A DNA stretch of 64,000 nucleotides from Planococcus donghaensis MPA1U2. Lineage in GTDB: Bacteria; Bacillota; Bacilli; Bacillales_A; Planococcaceae. The first letter of the stretch is position 1. Each line of letters starts with the position of its first letter. The DNA lies in assembly GCF_000189395.1 (NCBI RefSeq), contig NZ_AEPB01000015.1:1-64000 (forward strand), given 5' to 3'. Of this stretch, positions 18,124-26,694 are shown piece after piece. The notes beneath the pieces are model-generated. The model was not told where the DNA came from and did no database searches. It saw only the letters and a program-made list of their open reading frames with translations. A program made the position numbers and the translations under genes.

Positions 18124-18579
18124 TTACTCTTCTGTTTTTTGTTCTCTTCGAACCACTAAAACGTCACATGGACTACTGCTTACAATATGTTGAGACACAC
18201 TACCCAAGATATATTGCTCAATTGCATTTAGTCCTTGGGCTCCACATACTATTAGGTCAATATCCAAGCGTTTTGCATAGTCGCGCGATATGACCTTGTC
18301 AGGAGAGCCAGGGACAACGTAGACATGGACACTAGAGATTCCCGCTTCTAAGGCATCTTTTTTATAGTTATTCAAAAGTTCTTTACCATGATCAAAAATA
18401 CGGTCTTCGGGATCAGGCACACTTTTTGTCATGGCTGAATAAGAACGCGTATCTACCACATAGATTAGATTTAGTGCGGCATCATTCCTTTTAGAAATTT
18501 CAATTGATTTTTTAAATGCCCAATCCGCTTCTTTTGATCCATCAATCGCCACCAAAATGCGTTTGTATTTTAAAGTCAT
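18124..18579 (-). CDS. universal stress protein, UspA family
   Basis: 151 residues, full family length. N-terminal ILVAIDGS with nucleotide-contacting Asp, then the C-terminal ATP-binding signature: G-A-Q-G, nine residues, G-S (GAQGLNAIEQYILGSVSQHI), followed by CDVLVVR. This is the ATP-binding subclass. Start ATG follows TTAGGAGGAATTAG. The 447-base upstream gap is AT-rich without a gene; on the minus strand GTTGTG, 14 bases, GGTATA (18778-18753) is a weak sigma-B-like match, noted only as a possibility. Confidence 0.93.
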   Translation of the reverse strand: MTLKYKRILVAIDGSKEADWAFKKSIEISKRNDAALNLIYVVDTRSYSAMTKSVPDPEDRIFDHGKELLNNYKKDALEAGISSVHVYVVPGSPDKVISRDYAKRLDIDLIVCGAQGLNAIEQYILGSVSQHIVSSSPCDVLVVRREQKTEE

Positions 18580-19026
18580 TCTAATTCCTCCTAAGATTTT
18601 TTTCGCGTCAGTTACTATAGTTCTCCAAAATTATCTAAAACCCTCTTTTAAATCTGAATATTCTAATAATTTTATTTGGAAAGTAAAAAAGAAATCTATA
18701 CTAAGTCCAGATTTATATGGTCACAAAATACAAGGGTTACAAACGTACAATCTATACCTTTAACCACTAATTCACAACTTACGTAAGAACTTGTCAATTT
18801 TTTATTAACTTTTAAAGGGTTTCTGCCGATATTAATGATAAAATAAGGTTGTGAAATAATATACATGAATAACCATTTATCCGTTTCTTTTATAGGAGAA
18901 AATAGATTAAACATAATAAAATAATAAAAATAAATATACCTAACTGTTTTGTTAGAAGATCGATGATCAAATTTTCATCTTTTTTAAGCTAATAAATCGA
19001 TAGGTCAATGAATGGAGGCTTTGTTA
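18580..19026. other. AT-rich intergenic region between divergent genes
   Basis: No open frame with a ribosome site was found. The longest ATG frame (18865-18924) encodes 19 residues only and is not supported. It must hold promoters for both the UspA gene and the GGDEF-EAL gene. Confidence 0.6.
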
Positions 19027-21801
19027 ATGGAAATTGAACAAACCAGGTATTCCCGGTTGGCCCATATAACGAAATTGATCAACACAAACTTTGAATTACG
19101 CCCATTGCTAGAACACGTCATTACTGCTATATCCGAGGAAGTCGTACGATGTGACTCTGTCGGAATTTATTTGCCGCAAGAAGACGGCAACTTCCGTGGG
19201 TATGTAGGAAAACCAGCTGTTATTAATGGCATGACACTCGATATGCATGTGGTGGATACAGAGTACGATTTATTAGCAAAAGAAGTAATTGATACTCAAC
19301 AAACGATTTATATAGCAGACACGTCTAAAGACAATCGACCCGATCCAAGAGCGGTGGCAGGGTTTGGCATTAAATCGTTGCTAGCACTTCCAATTTCATA
19401 TGAAGGTGAATTATTCGGACTTGTTTTCCTATTTGACTACGGAATTCCAATGGATTTGACTGCAGATGAAATACAAACAGTAGAAGCATATGTCAACATG
19501 GCGGGCGTAGCGATTCGAAATGTAAAGAACCTTCAACGAAAAGAAAGTATTCTGGCTGAAAAGCAGTTGCTGCTGGATTTGACGCGAGATTTGTCTATGA
19601 CTTCATCCATGGCTGATGTTATGGAAAAGTGCTTTCATTACGTAGGGACCGTGTTGAAAAACGATAACATTGGCGTCCATTTACTAGACCCTATCGCTGG
19701 TGCAAAAATCAAACCGACCAATTTAAGTGCGAAAAGTGAATGGGCTGAAGAAGAATGGTTAGAAAAGCACAATGAACTGCAGTTTGATCCCTCAAATGAC
19801 CGCGTTTTCGATGCAGTGGTTGCTGCTAAAAAGCCGATTTGTATTCGGGACGTCACAAAAGACGATAGAGTTAATCAAGAGGTTTGCAAATCATTTGGAA
19901 TTACAGGCATGCTGATGCTTCCTTTTGTATCAATGGGGGAAGTGTTAGGGGCACTCGTTCTTGTCAGTTTTGAGGAAAACAATGAGGTCTTTTGTGATTC
20001 GGATATTGAACTTGCTCAATCCATCACAGAGGCTACTGCTTCGACTCTGTCTAACTTGTTGTATATGGAGAAGCAAGAAATGATTATCGAACAAAGAACG
20101 TCAGAAGTGGTTTTGAAAAACGATGAACTGAAAACAGTCGTAACAGAGTTAGAGAGTCTTAGCCGTGAAAAAGAACTGATTTTAAATTCAGTTGATGAGG
20201 GCATTTTTGGTTTTGATTTGGACAACAAGATCACATTTTGTAACCGAGCGGCAGAATCGATATTGGGTTATAGAAATGGCGAACTCATTGGACAATCGTA
20301 CAAAAGTATTTTACCTGCAAACCATGACTTAATCATCACTTCGGTTTCATTAGAAGAAGATTTAAAATTTGTTAAAAAAGACGGCAATGATTTTTCTGTT
20401 GAATATGTCGTGTCTTCTATAAAAGAGAACGAACAAGTCATTGGAGAAGTTGTGACATTCAGGGATATCACAAAGAGAAAGCAATTGGAAAAAGAAATTA
20501 GCCATTTAGCTTATTATGATCATTTAACAGATTTGCCAAACCGAATTTTGTTAGAGGATTATTTAAAGAAAAAAACAGAAAAAGCAAAAGTATCAGGACA
20601 AAAAGTGGCGGTATTATACTTGGATCTTGATCGCTTTAAAATTATAAACGATAGCTTCGGGCATAGTTATGGAGATATGTTATTGAAGAACGTTGCAAAT
20701 CGCATAAGACGGAGTGTACCGGCAGATGCATTTGTGTCGCGTCAAGGAGGCGATGAATTTACAATCGTCTTGCCAGGCTATGACAACAATCAAGAAGTAT
20801 TAAATCTTGTGGATAACTTAATCGCGTCATTTACAGAACCATTCTCCTTAAAAGGAAATGAAGTGTATATCAAAACAAGTATCGGGATTAGTGTGTTCCC
20901 AGAGCACGGTAAGACTGCGGAAGTATTAATCAAAAATGCAGATGCTGCGATGTACAAATCGAAAGAAAAATCAGGCACGTATCATCATTTCTTTAAGAGT
21001 GAAATGAGTGACTGGAGTATGGAAAGCATTTACTTGGAAAATGCCTTATACAAAGCACTTGAAAACGATGAACTGAGCCTTCATTATCAGCCCCAAGTAG
21101 ACAGTGAAACCAATCGCATCATTGGAGCAGAAGCTTTGCTTAGGTGGAATCATCCGACAAGAGGCATGGTCTCACCAATTGAATTTATCCCAGTTGCAGA
21201 AGAGACAGGCTTAATCGTGCCAATTGGAAAATGGGTTCTTTTAAACGCATGCAAACAGTTGAAAAAACTACACGCGCAAGGAAATTCGAATATGTCAGTT
21301 TCTGTGAATTTATCTGGAAGGCAGTTTGAAGAAGATGACTTGATCCCGATGATTGAAAATATTTTAGTGGAAACAGGAATCGCTCCAGAATTTTTGCATA
21401 TTGAATTGACCGAAAACCAAATTTTCAAAAATACGCATGTAACTTTAGAGAAGATGAGAGAAATAAAAGCATTGGGTATCAAAATAGCGCTAGATGACTT
21501 TGGAACAGGTTATTCCTCTCTAGGGTATTTGAAAAACTTCCCGATTGACACGTTAAAAATAGACCGATCGTTTATGTTTGATATTTTAACAGATAGTGAC
21601 AATGCAGCGATTACCAGTACAATCATTACACTGGCACAAAACCTCAACTTAAATGTTATTGCTGAGGGCGTTGAAACCGCAGAGCAACTAGACTTTTTAA
21701 TGGCTAAAAATTGCTTTAACATTCAAGGCTATTATTACAGCAAACCATTGCCGGCCGAGGCATTAGAAAATTATATTGGCCAATCGACACCAAAAGTATA
21801 A
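19027..21801 (+). CDS. GAF-GAF-PAS-GGDEF-EAL cyclic-di-GMP turnover protein
   Basis: 924 residues. ATG 19027 is used because GGAGG at 19015-19019 precedes it; the in-frame ATG at 19012 lies before that site. Layout: GAF about 15-165, GAF about 185-345, coiled linker, PAS about 375-490 (ILNSVDEGIFGFD), GGDEF about 500-660 with intact GGDEF at 574-578, EAL about 675-915 with intact EAL at 702-704, ELTEN, DDFGTGYSSL and AEGVET. Both the cyclase and phosphodiesterase active sites look complete. No membrane segment, so it is a cytoplasmic sensor. Monocistronic with its own terminator. Confidence 0.94.
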   Translation: MEIEQTRYSRLAHITKLINTNFELRPLLEHVITAISEEVVRCDSVGIYLPQEDGNFRGYVGKPAVINGMTLDMHVVDTEYDLLAKEVIDTQQTIYIADTSKDNRPDPRAVAGFGIKSLLALPISYEGELFGLVFLFDYGIPMDLTADEIQTVEAYVNMAGVAIRNVKNLQRKESILAEKQLLLDLTRDLSMTSSMADVMEKCFHYVGTVLKNDNIGVHLLDPIAGAKIKPTNLSAKSEWAEEEWLEKHNELQFDPSNDRVFDAVVAAKKPICIRDVTKDDRVNQEVCKSFGITGMLMLPFVSMGEVLGALVLVSFEENNEVFCDSDIELAQSITEATASTLSNLLYMEKQEMIIEQRTSEVVLKNDELKTVVTELESLSREKELILNSVDEGIFGFDLDNKITFCNRAAESILGYRNGELIGQSYKSILPANHDLIITSVSLEEDLKFVKKDGNDFSVEYVVSSIKENEQVIGEVVTFRDITKRKQLEKEISHLAYYDHLTDLPNRILLEDYLKKKTEKAKVSGQKVAVLYLDLDRFKIINDSFGHSYGDMLLKNVANRIRRSVPADAFVSRQGGDEFTIVLPGYDNNQEVLNLVDNLIASFTEPFSLKGNEVYIKTSIGISVFPEHGKTAEVLIKNADAAMYKSKEKSGTYHHFFKSEMSDWSMESIYLENALYKALENDELSLHYQPQVDSETNRIIGAEALLRWNHPTRGMVSPIEFIPVAEETGLIVPIGKWVLLNACKQLKKLHAQGNSNMSVSVNLSGRQFEEDDLIPMIENILVETGIAPEFLHIELTENQIFKNTHVTLEKMREIKALGIKIALDDFGTGYSSLGYLKNFPIDTLKIDRSFMFDILTDSDNAAITSTIITLAQNLNLNVIAEGVETAEQLDFLMAKNCFNIQGYYYSKPLPAEALENYIGQSTPKV

Positions 21802-21811
21802 GCGATTATAA

Positions 21812-21854
21812 ACAAAAAACCGTGATTTGGATTTATCCAAATCACGGTTTTTTA
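21812..21854 (+). terminator. terminator after GGDEF-EAL gene
   Basis: AAAAACCGTGATTTGG pairs with CCAAATCACGGTTTTT, followed by T-run. Confidence 0.9.
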
Positions 21855-21946
21855 TGCCATGCCGGAGTCAAACTTCACACATTCTGCACGTTATAGGAGT
21901 ACATTAAGAGAAATAAGAGACAATTGAACAAGGGAGGTTGAAAGTA

Positions 21947-22198
21947 ATGATGGGACCAGATTGGGGAATCGGCTGGGGAATGGGAGGAGGACTTTGGTTG
22001 ATAATTCTATTAGTAATAATCATCGGCTTTGCAATGTACTTCTTTATGAAAAACAACAATAACAGTAACACCAACAACAATTTTCCTAGTTCACGGAAAG
22101 ATTCAAGTGCAGATGCAATGGAAATAGCTAAAACCAGATTAGCGAAAGGAGAGATTACAGCTGAAGAATTTGAAGAAATTAAGAAAAAACTGTTATGA
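21947..22198 (+). CDS. small membrane protein with SHOCT domain
   Basis: 83 residues. GGGAGG at 21932 serves ATG 21947 (a second ATG follows at once). Residues 1-13 are Gly/Trp-rich (GIGWGMGGG), one membrane helix spans about 14-34, an Asn-rich linker follows, and the C terminus (about 58-83: AMEIAKTRLAKGEITAEEFEEIKKKL) is a typical SHOCT motif. SHOCT is thought to mediate oligomerisation. No partner gene. Confidence 0.85.
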   Translation: MMGPDWGIGWGMGGGLWLIILLVIIIGFAMYFFMKNNNNSNTNNNFPSSRKDSSADAMEIAKTRLAKGEITAEEFEEIKKKLL

Positions 22199-22204
22199 AA
22201 AATG

Positions 22205-22250
22205 AAAAACCGCAATCTGGATCACTAACTCCAAATGGCGGTTTTTTTCT
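22205..22250. terminator. terminator between convergent SHOCT and STAS genes
   Basis: AAAACCGC/GCGGTTTT with an inner TGGA/TCCA pairing, followed by T7. Confidence 0.75.
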
Positions 22251-22260
22251 ATTATAAAGT

Positions 22261-23085
22261 TTATACAATCAAGTATTCTTTCAATGCTTGCTGCAATGTG
22301 CCAAGTGTTTTCGTCTTTGGATCAAATAATAACCCAAGTGCTACCATTTTTCGAACGACTTCTGCACGCAGTCCAGTAATAATCGATTGGCAACCCATCA
22401 GTGCAGAACCATCGATAATTTTCATGATGTGATGAATGACTTCAGGCTCCATTTCAACGATTCCAGACAAGTCTAGGATCAATGTTTGAATACGAGATAC
22501 GCTCACTTCAGTCAAAACTTTTTCTTCGATAATTTCTGCTCGGAACGAATCGACAGAGCCAATCAACGGCAAAATAGAGACCGATGTACTAATAGGGATA
22601 ATTGGTACAGACAAGTTTTCAACAAGCTGTCGATGTGCCAAAATCAGTGAATCCTTGTAAGTGGAATAGCTGATAAAAAATGTATTCAGGAATGTATCTA
22701 CTCGTGTATTAATATCTTTTTCCATAGCGAAAAAGTCGAACGCAACTTCATTAGGTGTAGCTTGGTCGTATTGCTGAAGAAACGTCCAAAGGGTACGACG
22801 AATGGCTTGAATCCACTCTAATTTGAATGACAGATCAATCGAATGCGTAGCCCATGCAATTCCTTCTTGTTTCGCAAATAATTTAAGGTCCTCTTCTTGT
22901 CCATCGATAATGTAGCCAACCACCTGGTGGGCGTTGGTTACAAGGTTAATATTGCCGATTCTCAAGATTTCATTTATTTTGTCTTTTACAGTGACCGCTT
23001 CCTCTAATAATGTTTCTTCAAATGCTATTTGATTTTGCAAAAAGTACGATTTAATCTCTTCTGAACTTTGCAATGCCTCAGTCAT
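22261..23085 (-). CDS. RsbR-like stressosome protein with C-terminal STAS domain
   Basis: 274 residues. Helical N-terminal region (about 1-155) of the RsbR co-antagonist type, then a STAS domain (about 160-272) with LILDLSGI and GSALMGCQSIITGLRAEVV. In RsbRA-type proteins the phosphorylatable Thr follows the strand in a D-T pair; here the aligned segment reads VEMEPEV, so that Thr is absent. RsbRD-like or YtvA-like proteins are alternatives. ATG 23085 follows AAAGGAGAAA. It has no rsbS, rsbT or sigB neighbours here, so it is an orphan that may join a stressosome encoded elsewhere. Confidence 0.85.
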   Translation of the reverse strand: MTEALQSSEEIKSYFLQNQIAFEETLLEEAVTVKDKINEILRIGNINLVTNAHQVVGYIIDGQEEDLKLFAKQEGIAWATHSIDLSFKLEWIQAIRRTLWTFLQQYDQATPNEVAFDFFAMEKDINTRVDTFLNTFFISYSTYKDSLILAHRQLVENLSVPIIPISTSVSILPLIGSVDSFRAEIIEEKVLTEVSVSRIQTLILDLSGIVEMEPEVIHHIMKIIDGSALMGCQSIITGLRAEVVRKMVALGLLFDPKTKTLGTLQQALKEYLIV

Positions 23086-23190
23086 TAGTTTTTCTCCTTT
23101 ATAAATAAATCTCTTTAATCACATTAATTATTATGTTTAGTATAACATTAACAAGAATTTTTAGTGCAATGTTACTAGGACAAGGAACAG

Positions 23191-23222
23191 TTTTAATTAT
23201 ACCCACGGGCGTATAATTAAAA
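23191..23222. promoter_or_regulatory. 12-base perfect inverted repeat upstream of the STAS gene
   Basis: TTTTAATTATAC and GTATAATTAAAA flank an 8-base GC-rich spacer CCACGGGC. It lies in the 305-base gap between the STAS gene and the YerD-type gene (both minus), about 110 bases upstream of the STAS start. Each arm contains a TATAAT-like -10. It lacks a terminal T-run; operator role is inferred. The rest of the gap is AT-rich without a gene. Confidence 0.4.
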
Positions 23223-23338
23223 ACATCTTTTATAAAAAAATTTTAGATTTAGAAAACGATTTCATACGTATAAATTATTCTTTTTAAATAAGGTTCTAAA
23301 TGGCCTTGTCGCTTTTGGCAATTGTATAGAAGATCATT

Positions 23339-23382
23339 CAAAAAGCAGTAAGAAACCTTTTAAAGGGTTCTTACTGCTTTTA
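23339..23382 (-). terminator. terminator of the YerD-type gene
   Basis: AAAGCAGTAAGAA pairs with TTCTTACTGCTTT, with an inner CCTTT/AAAGG. It lies 10 bases after the stop at 23391. Confidence 0.88.
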
Positions 23383-23390
23383 AATAGAAC

Positions 23391-25016
23391 TTAGTGTTTA
23401 GCTGGTAAATCCTCGACGTCTTGTTCTGTCCGTTCTTCTTGTTCGATTTTGTGAATCATACTACCAACAGAAGAGATACGTCCTTGAATGTCTTTATGCG
23501 TTAAGTGTTTTCGTTCGAGCATGGTCGGAGATTCGACGCCTGCAGCTGCTGCCACGTTAAACAAACCGGCCCGTAATGACATAACATAATTGGCAACGCG
23601 GTACATTTTCTCGCTAACCACTAAGCCATCTTGTAGGTCAGGGTCTGTAGTTGCAACCCCAACAGGGCACGTGTTTGTATGACAAACTCCTGCCATAATG
23701 CAGCCAACACTGATCATAAATCCTCGCGCGATATTGACAAGGTCAGCCCCCATCGCAAGGGCGATTGCTATTTTATCTGGTGTAATGAGTTTACCGGAAG
23801 CGATCAACTTTACGCGATCACGTACGCCGTATTGACGTAGCAATTCATCGACAATCGGTAAGGCAGTCATGATGGGCAAACCGACTGAATCGGCAAGTTC
23901 TTGGTAAGTCGCACCAGTTCCGCCTTCACCACCATCGATGGTGATAAAGTCAGGCCCTTTGCCGCTGTCTTTCATAATTTGAACCATTTCTTCAAGTCCT
24001 TCAACATCTCCGACTACAATTTTCATGCCAACAGGTTTGCCGCCAACTTCACGCATTTCTTCGATAAAATCAAACAGTTTTTCAAACGAATCGTATTCTG
24101 TGAAGCGGTTTGGGCTGTTTACGGTTTTTCCGGGTTCAATCAACCGAATACGCGCAATTTCTTCAGTTACTTTCTGACCTTCTAAATGGCCACCACGTGT
24201 TTTCGCACCTTGTGCGAGTTTCACTTCAAAAGCTTTTACTTTGTCCATGTCAGCTTTTTCTTTAAACGCTTCCCATGAAAACTCGCCACCCGGCGTTCGA
24301 ACGCCAAAGAGACCGGGACCAATTTGCATGATTAAATCGGTGTTCCCAGCTAAATGATGATCCGAAATACCACCTTCTCCGGTATTCATCCATGTACCAC
24401 CTGCAATGCCAAGTCCTTTGGATAGGGCAGTAATGGCATTTTCTCCTAAAGCGCCGTAGCTCATAGCAGACATGCCCACTTGTCCTTTAATTCGGAAGGG
24501 TTTGCTGCAATAGCCTTCACCGAGCACTACTGCATCTTCATCCCGTAAATAATACGGATCAGTAAGAACTTCTTCGCGATGTTCTTTTCTCGACATTAAT
24601 CCTTCATGGTCAACAACATATTGGTAAGTTGTCACTTTTTTGCTGTTGTCAATTTTTAGTTCTGTTCGTAATTTCGGGAACAGTGAATTGCGAATGTAGA
24701 AACCGTCTTCTGCAAAATTGCGACTTGATCCAAATCCAATTAACCGTTCATTGTATTTTCCGGCTTTGACGATATCTTGGTATTGCATACGTGAGAAGGG
24801 AAGCCCTTCGTTGTCACCAGAAAATAAATATTGGCGTAGTTCAGGCCCAACATGTTCAGCCATATAGCGAACCCGTCCAAGTAACGGGAAATTGCGTAGA
24901 ACTGCATGTTGTTTTTGATGATTGTCTTTTTGATAAATGTAAGCAATATAAGCAAGTGGAGCTGCGATAGTCGACCCCACGAGTGCTGATGGTAAGTATT
25001 TCGTTATTTTCCCCAT
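23391..25016 (-). CDS. yerD: FMN-binding glutamate synthase family protein (YerD-like)
   Basis: 541 residues. Start ATG 25016 has AAGGTGG 5 bases upstream; an in-frame GTG at 25025 overlaps that site. A single membrane helix near residues 8-27 anchors the protein. The body is the FMN/glutamate-synthase TIM-barrel domain: GQVGMSAMSYGALGENAI, MNTGEGGIS, QIGPGLFGVR, PGKTVNSPNR, ITIDGGEGGTGAT, and a Cys cluster CIMAGVCHTNTCPVGVA as in the 3Fe-4S site of GltB. There is no amidotransferase domain and no GltD partner, so whether it makes glutamate is unknown; it is a conserved stand-alone branch. Confidence 0.9.
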   Translation of the reverse strand: MGKITKYLPSALVGSTIAAPLAYIAYIYQKDNHQKQHAVLRNFPLLGRVRYMAEHVGPELRQYLFSGDNEGLPFSRMQYQDIVKAGKYNERLIGFGSSRNFAEDGFYIRNSLFPKLRTELKIDNSKKVTTYQYVVDHEGLMSRKEHREEVLTDPYYLRDEDAVVLGEGYCSKPFRIKGQVGMSAMSYGALGENAITALSKGLGIAGGTWMNTGEGGISDHHLAGNTDLIMQIGPGLFGVRTPGGEFSWEAFKEKADMDKVKAFEVKLAQGAKTRGGHLEGQKVTEEIARIRLIEPGKTVNSPNRFTEYDSFEKLFDFIEEMREVGGKPVGMKIVVGDVEGLEEMVQIMKDSGKGPDFITIDGGEGGTGATYQELADSVGLPIMTALPIVDELLRQYGVRDRVKLIASGKLITPDKIAIALAMGADLVNIARGFMISVGCIMAGVCHTNTCPVGVATTDPDLQDGLVVSEKMYRVANYVMSLRAGLFNVAAAAGVESPTMLERKHLTHKDIQGRISSVGSMIHKIEQEERTEQDVEDLPAKH

Positions 25017-25038
25017 AAAATCCACCTTTTTTAGTTTT

Positions 25039-25662
25039 TTATACGTTCTTCAATGCGTTTTCGATTGGGGTGTTTCCAGGTATCACTTTTAATGTTTTAT
25101 TGTATGTAGCATTGTTGGTAAGAGATTCAACTAAAACAGCAGCGACGTCTTCATAAGGAATTTCCATAACCTTTTTGGGTGGGGAAGTAATGACATCAAT
25201 CGTGCCTTTTCCAGGTTTGTGAACGCCGCGGCTCGAATAAACGACTGTATACGTAAAGACGTCTAGCTTAATAAGTTCTTCAGGAATTTTCTTGCCACCC
25301 GTGTCTTGAGATTCAGCAGATTCATCTACGCGAGCTGGACTCAAATAAACAACTCGTTCAATTCCTTGAGTGCGCGCTTCTTTCAGCGCATGAGCTACCG
25401 CTTCTTTATCAACAAGTACGTTTCTGTTTTCACCCGCTGTTGGATTTGCACCAGCTATATAAATAATTGCTTCGCATCCTGAAATCGCATCTACAAAATC
25501 GTAATCTTTCGTGACACATACATCGGCAGCACCAATCATTTTCAGTTCTTCTGCCCGATTCTCGGTTTCTGCAATCGTGATGGCTTCATGGTTTTCGGCA
25601 GCGAGCTTTTTTAACACATACTCTCCGACATCTCCACCACCACCAAATACGAATACTTTCAT
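25039..25662 (-). CDS. NAD(P)-binding Rossmann protein (YwnB/YhfK-like, atypical SDR)
   Basis: 207 residues. The frame is open upstream to 25785, but GGGGAGGG precedes ATG 25662 and MKVFVFGGGGDVGEYVLKKL is the natural beginning of the dinucleotide-binding fold, so I start there. Later motifs: VVYLSPARVDES and a threading like NAD(P)H-binding epimerase-type proteins, with no clear YxxxK pair. Ends 22 bases before the start of the YerD-type gene on the same strand, so the two may be cotranscribed. Substrate unknown. Confidence 0.82.
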   Translation of the reverse strand: MKVFVFGGGGDVGEYVLKKLAAENHEAITIAETENRAEELKMIGAADVCVTKDYDFVDAISGCEAIIYIAGANPTAGENRNVLVDKEAVAHALKEARTQGIERVVYLSPARVDESAESQDTGGKKIPEELIKLDVFTYTVVYSSRGVHKPGKGTIDVITSPPKKVMEIPYEDVAAVLVESLTNNATYNKTLKVIPGNTPIENALKNV

Positions 25663-25765
25663 CCAATCCCTCCCCGTGTAAAATGCTGTATTCAACTTTT
25701 CCCTTCTGCTTGAGGGATGAAACCATTTAATAGGAAAGAACGGGTTTAATTTAGGCGATAAGCAA

Positions 25766-25801
25766 AATAGCAGAAACCCATTCACTGGTTTCTGCTTTTT
25801 G
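25766..25801 (-). terminator. terminator of the DinB-family gene
   Basis: GCAGAAACC and GGTTTCTGC form the stem, with A-run and T-run on either side, about 20 bases beyond the stop at 25822. Confidence 0.8.
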
Positions 25802-25821
25802 TACGTACTTATATGATAAGT

Positions 25822-26343
25822 CTACTTTAGTACACCTAAATATTCTTCCCAAGGACCGACATCTTTTCGATATCTTTCTGCCATCACCCTAACAATTTGA
25901 GAAAGATGTGTTAAATCGTGGACCATCCATGTAGAAATCAATTCTCTTAGTTTCACTTCACCAAACACAGGATGTTCTCCAGTTAACTCGAATTGTGAGT
26001 CGGATTTGATCAAGTCTTTGACAATCTTAATATTTTGTAAACGTAGCTGTTTGAATTCAGCCAGTTTTTGCTCGAGTGAGGTTTTAGGTGGGTTCGTAAT
26101 ATGACCATCCCGATCAAATGGAGGAAAAGACTTGTTTTCGGTTTCTGCTAAAATGGTTTTTATCCTTGGAATCCAGTTAGTTTTTTCGCATTCAATTAAA
26201 TGATCGATAACTTGAGAAGTATTCCAAGTTCCTTCTCCTTCATTGCAGGTTAGCCAATCGTTCGATAAATTAGATAAAAAACTTTCTAAAGTTTTTGGTG
26301 TGGCTTCTAGAATTTGTATGGCTTCGTCTAAAGAAAAATTCAT
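25822..26343 (-). CDS. DinB/YfiT-family protein
   Basis: 173 residues. Four-helix DinB_2-type pattern with three candidate metal-binding histidines: H in VIDHLIECEK (about 48) and two in MVHDLTHLSQIVR (about 146 and 150). Start ATG 26343 follows GAGGAGGAAATTCT. Members are predicted metal-dependent thiol transferases or hydrolases (YfiT, bacillithiol S-transferase-like), but the reaction here is not known. Monocistronic. Confidence 0.87.
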   Translation of the reverse strand: MNFSLDEAIQILEATPKTLESFLSNLSNDWLTCNEGEGTWNTSQVIDHLIECEKTNWIPRIKTILAETENKSFPPFDRDGHITNPPKTSLEQKLAEFKQLRLQNIKIVKDLIKSDSQFELTGEHPVFGEVKLRELISTWMVHDLTHLSQIVRVMAERYRKDVGPWEEYLGVLK

Positions 26344-26694
26344 AGAATTTCCTCCTCGTATAAATTACTTGAATAGTAGAGTAGCGAAAGAGCCCATATA
26401 GTTAATACATTTACAGCGTACCATTTAATTAAACTGAAGAAGTACTTTTCTCAGGAGCATATGATTTCTATATTTCGTTTTTTGAAAGCAGCTGTGTATT
26501 TAAGTTATACAAAGATTACATAAAGTAAGTTTTTAAAATCGGCAGGTAGGGAAATAAAAGGAGTATGTCGAAGTTTTGAAGAATTTAATAAGTAATGGAG
26601 TTGGTAGGTTGACGTCTCGATCTCCACATGAATTTTGCCGAATCGATATAAGGGTTAAAGATGAAATACTTAGGAGAAGAAGGGCGGTACATAC
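26344..26694. other. AT-rich intergenic region upstream of crtP
   Basis: No gene with a ribosome site was found in these 351 bases. It separates divergent DinB and crtP genes. The only element of note is a weak sigma-B-like pair at 26529-26554. Confidence 0.6.
26529..26554 (+). promoter_or_regulatory. weak candidate sigma-B-type promoter of crtP
   Basis: GTTTTT, 14 bases, GGGAAA. The consensus from Bacillus and Staphylococcus is GTTTAA, 12-14 bases, GGGTAT. The S. aureus crt operon is sigma-B dependent, which is the only reason this modest match is listed. Confidence 0.25.

Noticed and set aside
18865-18924. Short ATG frame in the gap before the GGDEF-EAL gene
   Set aside because: Only 19 codons, no ribosome site, very AT-rich.
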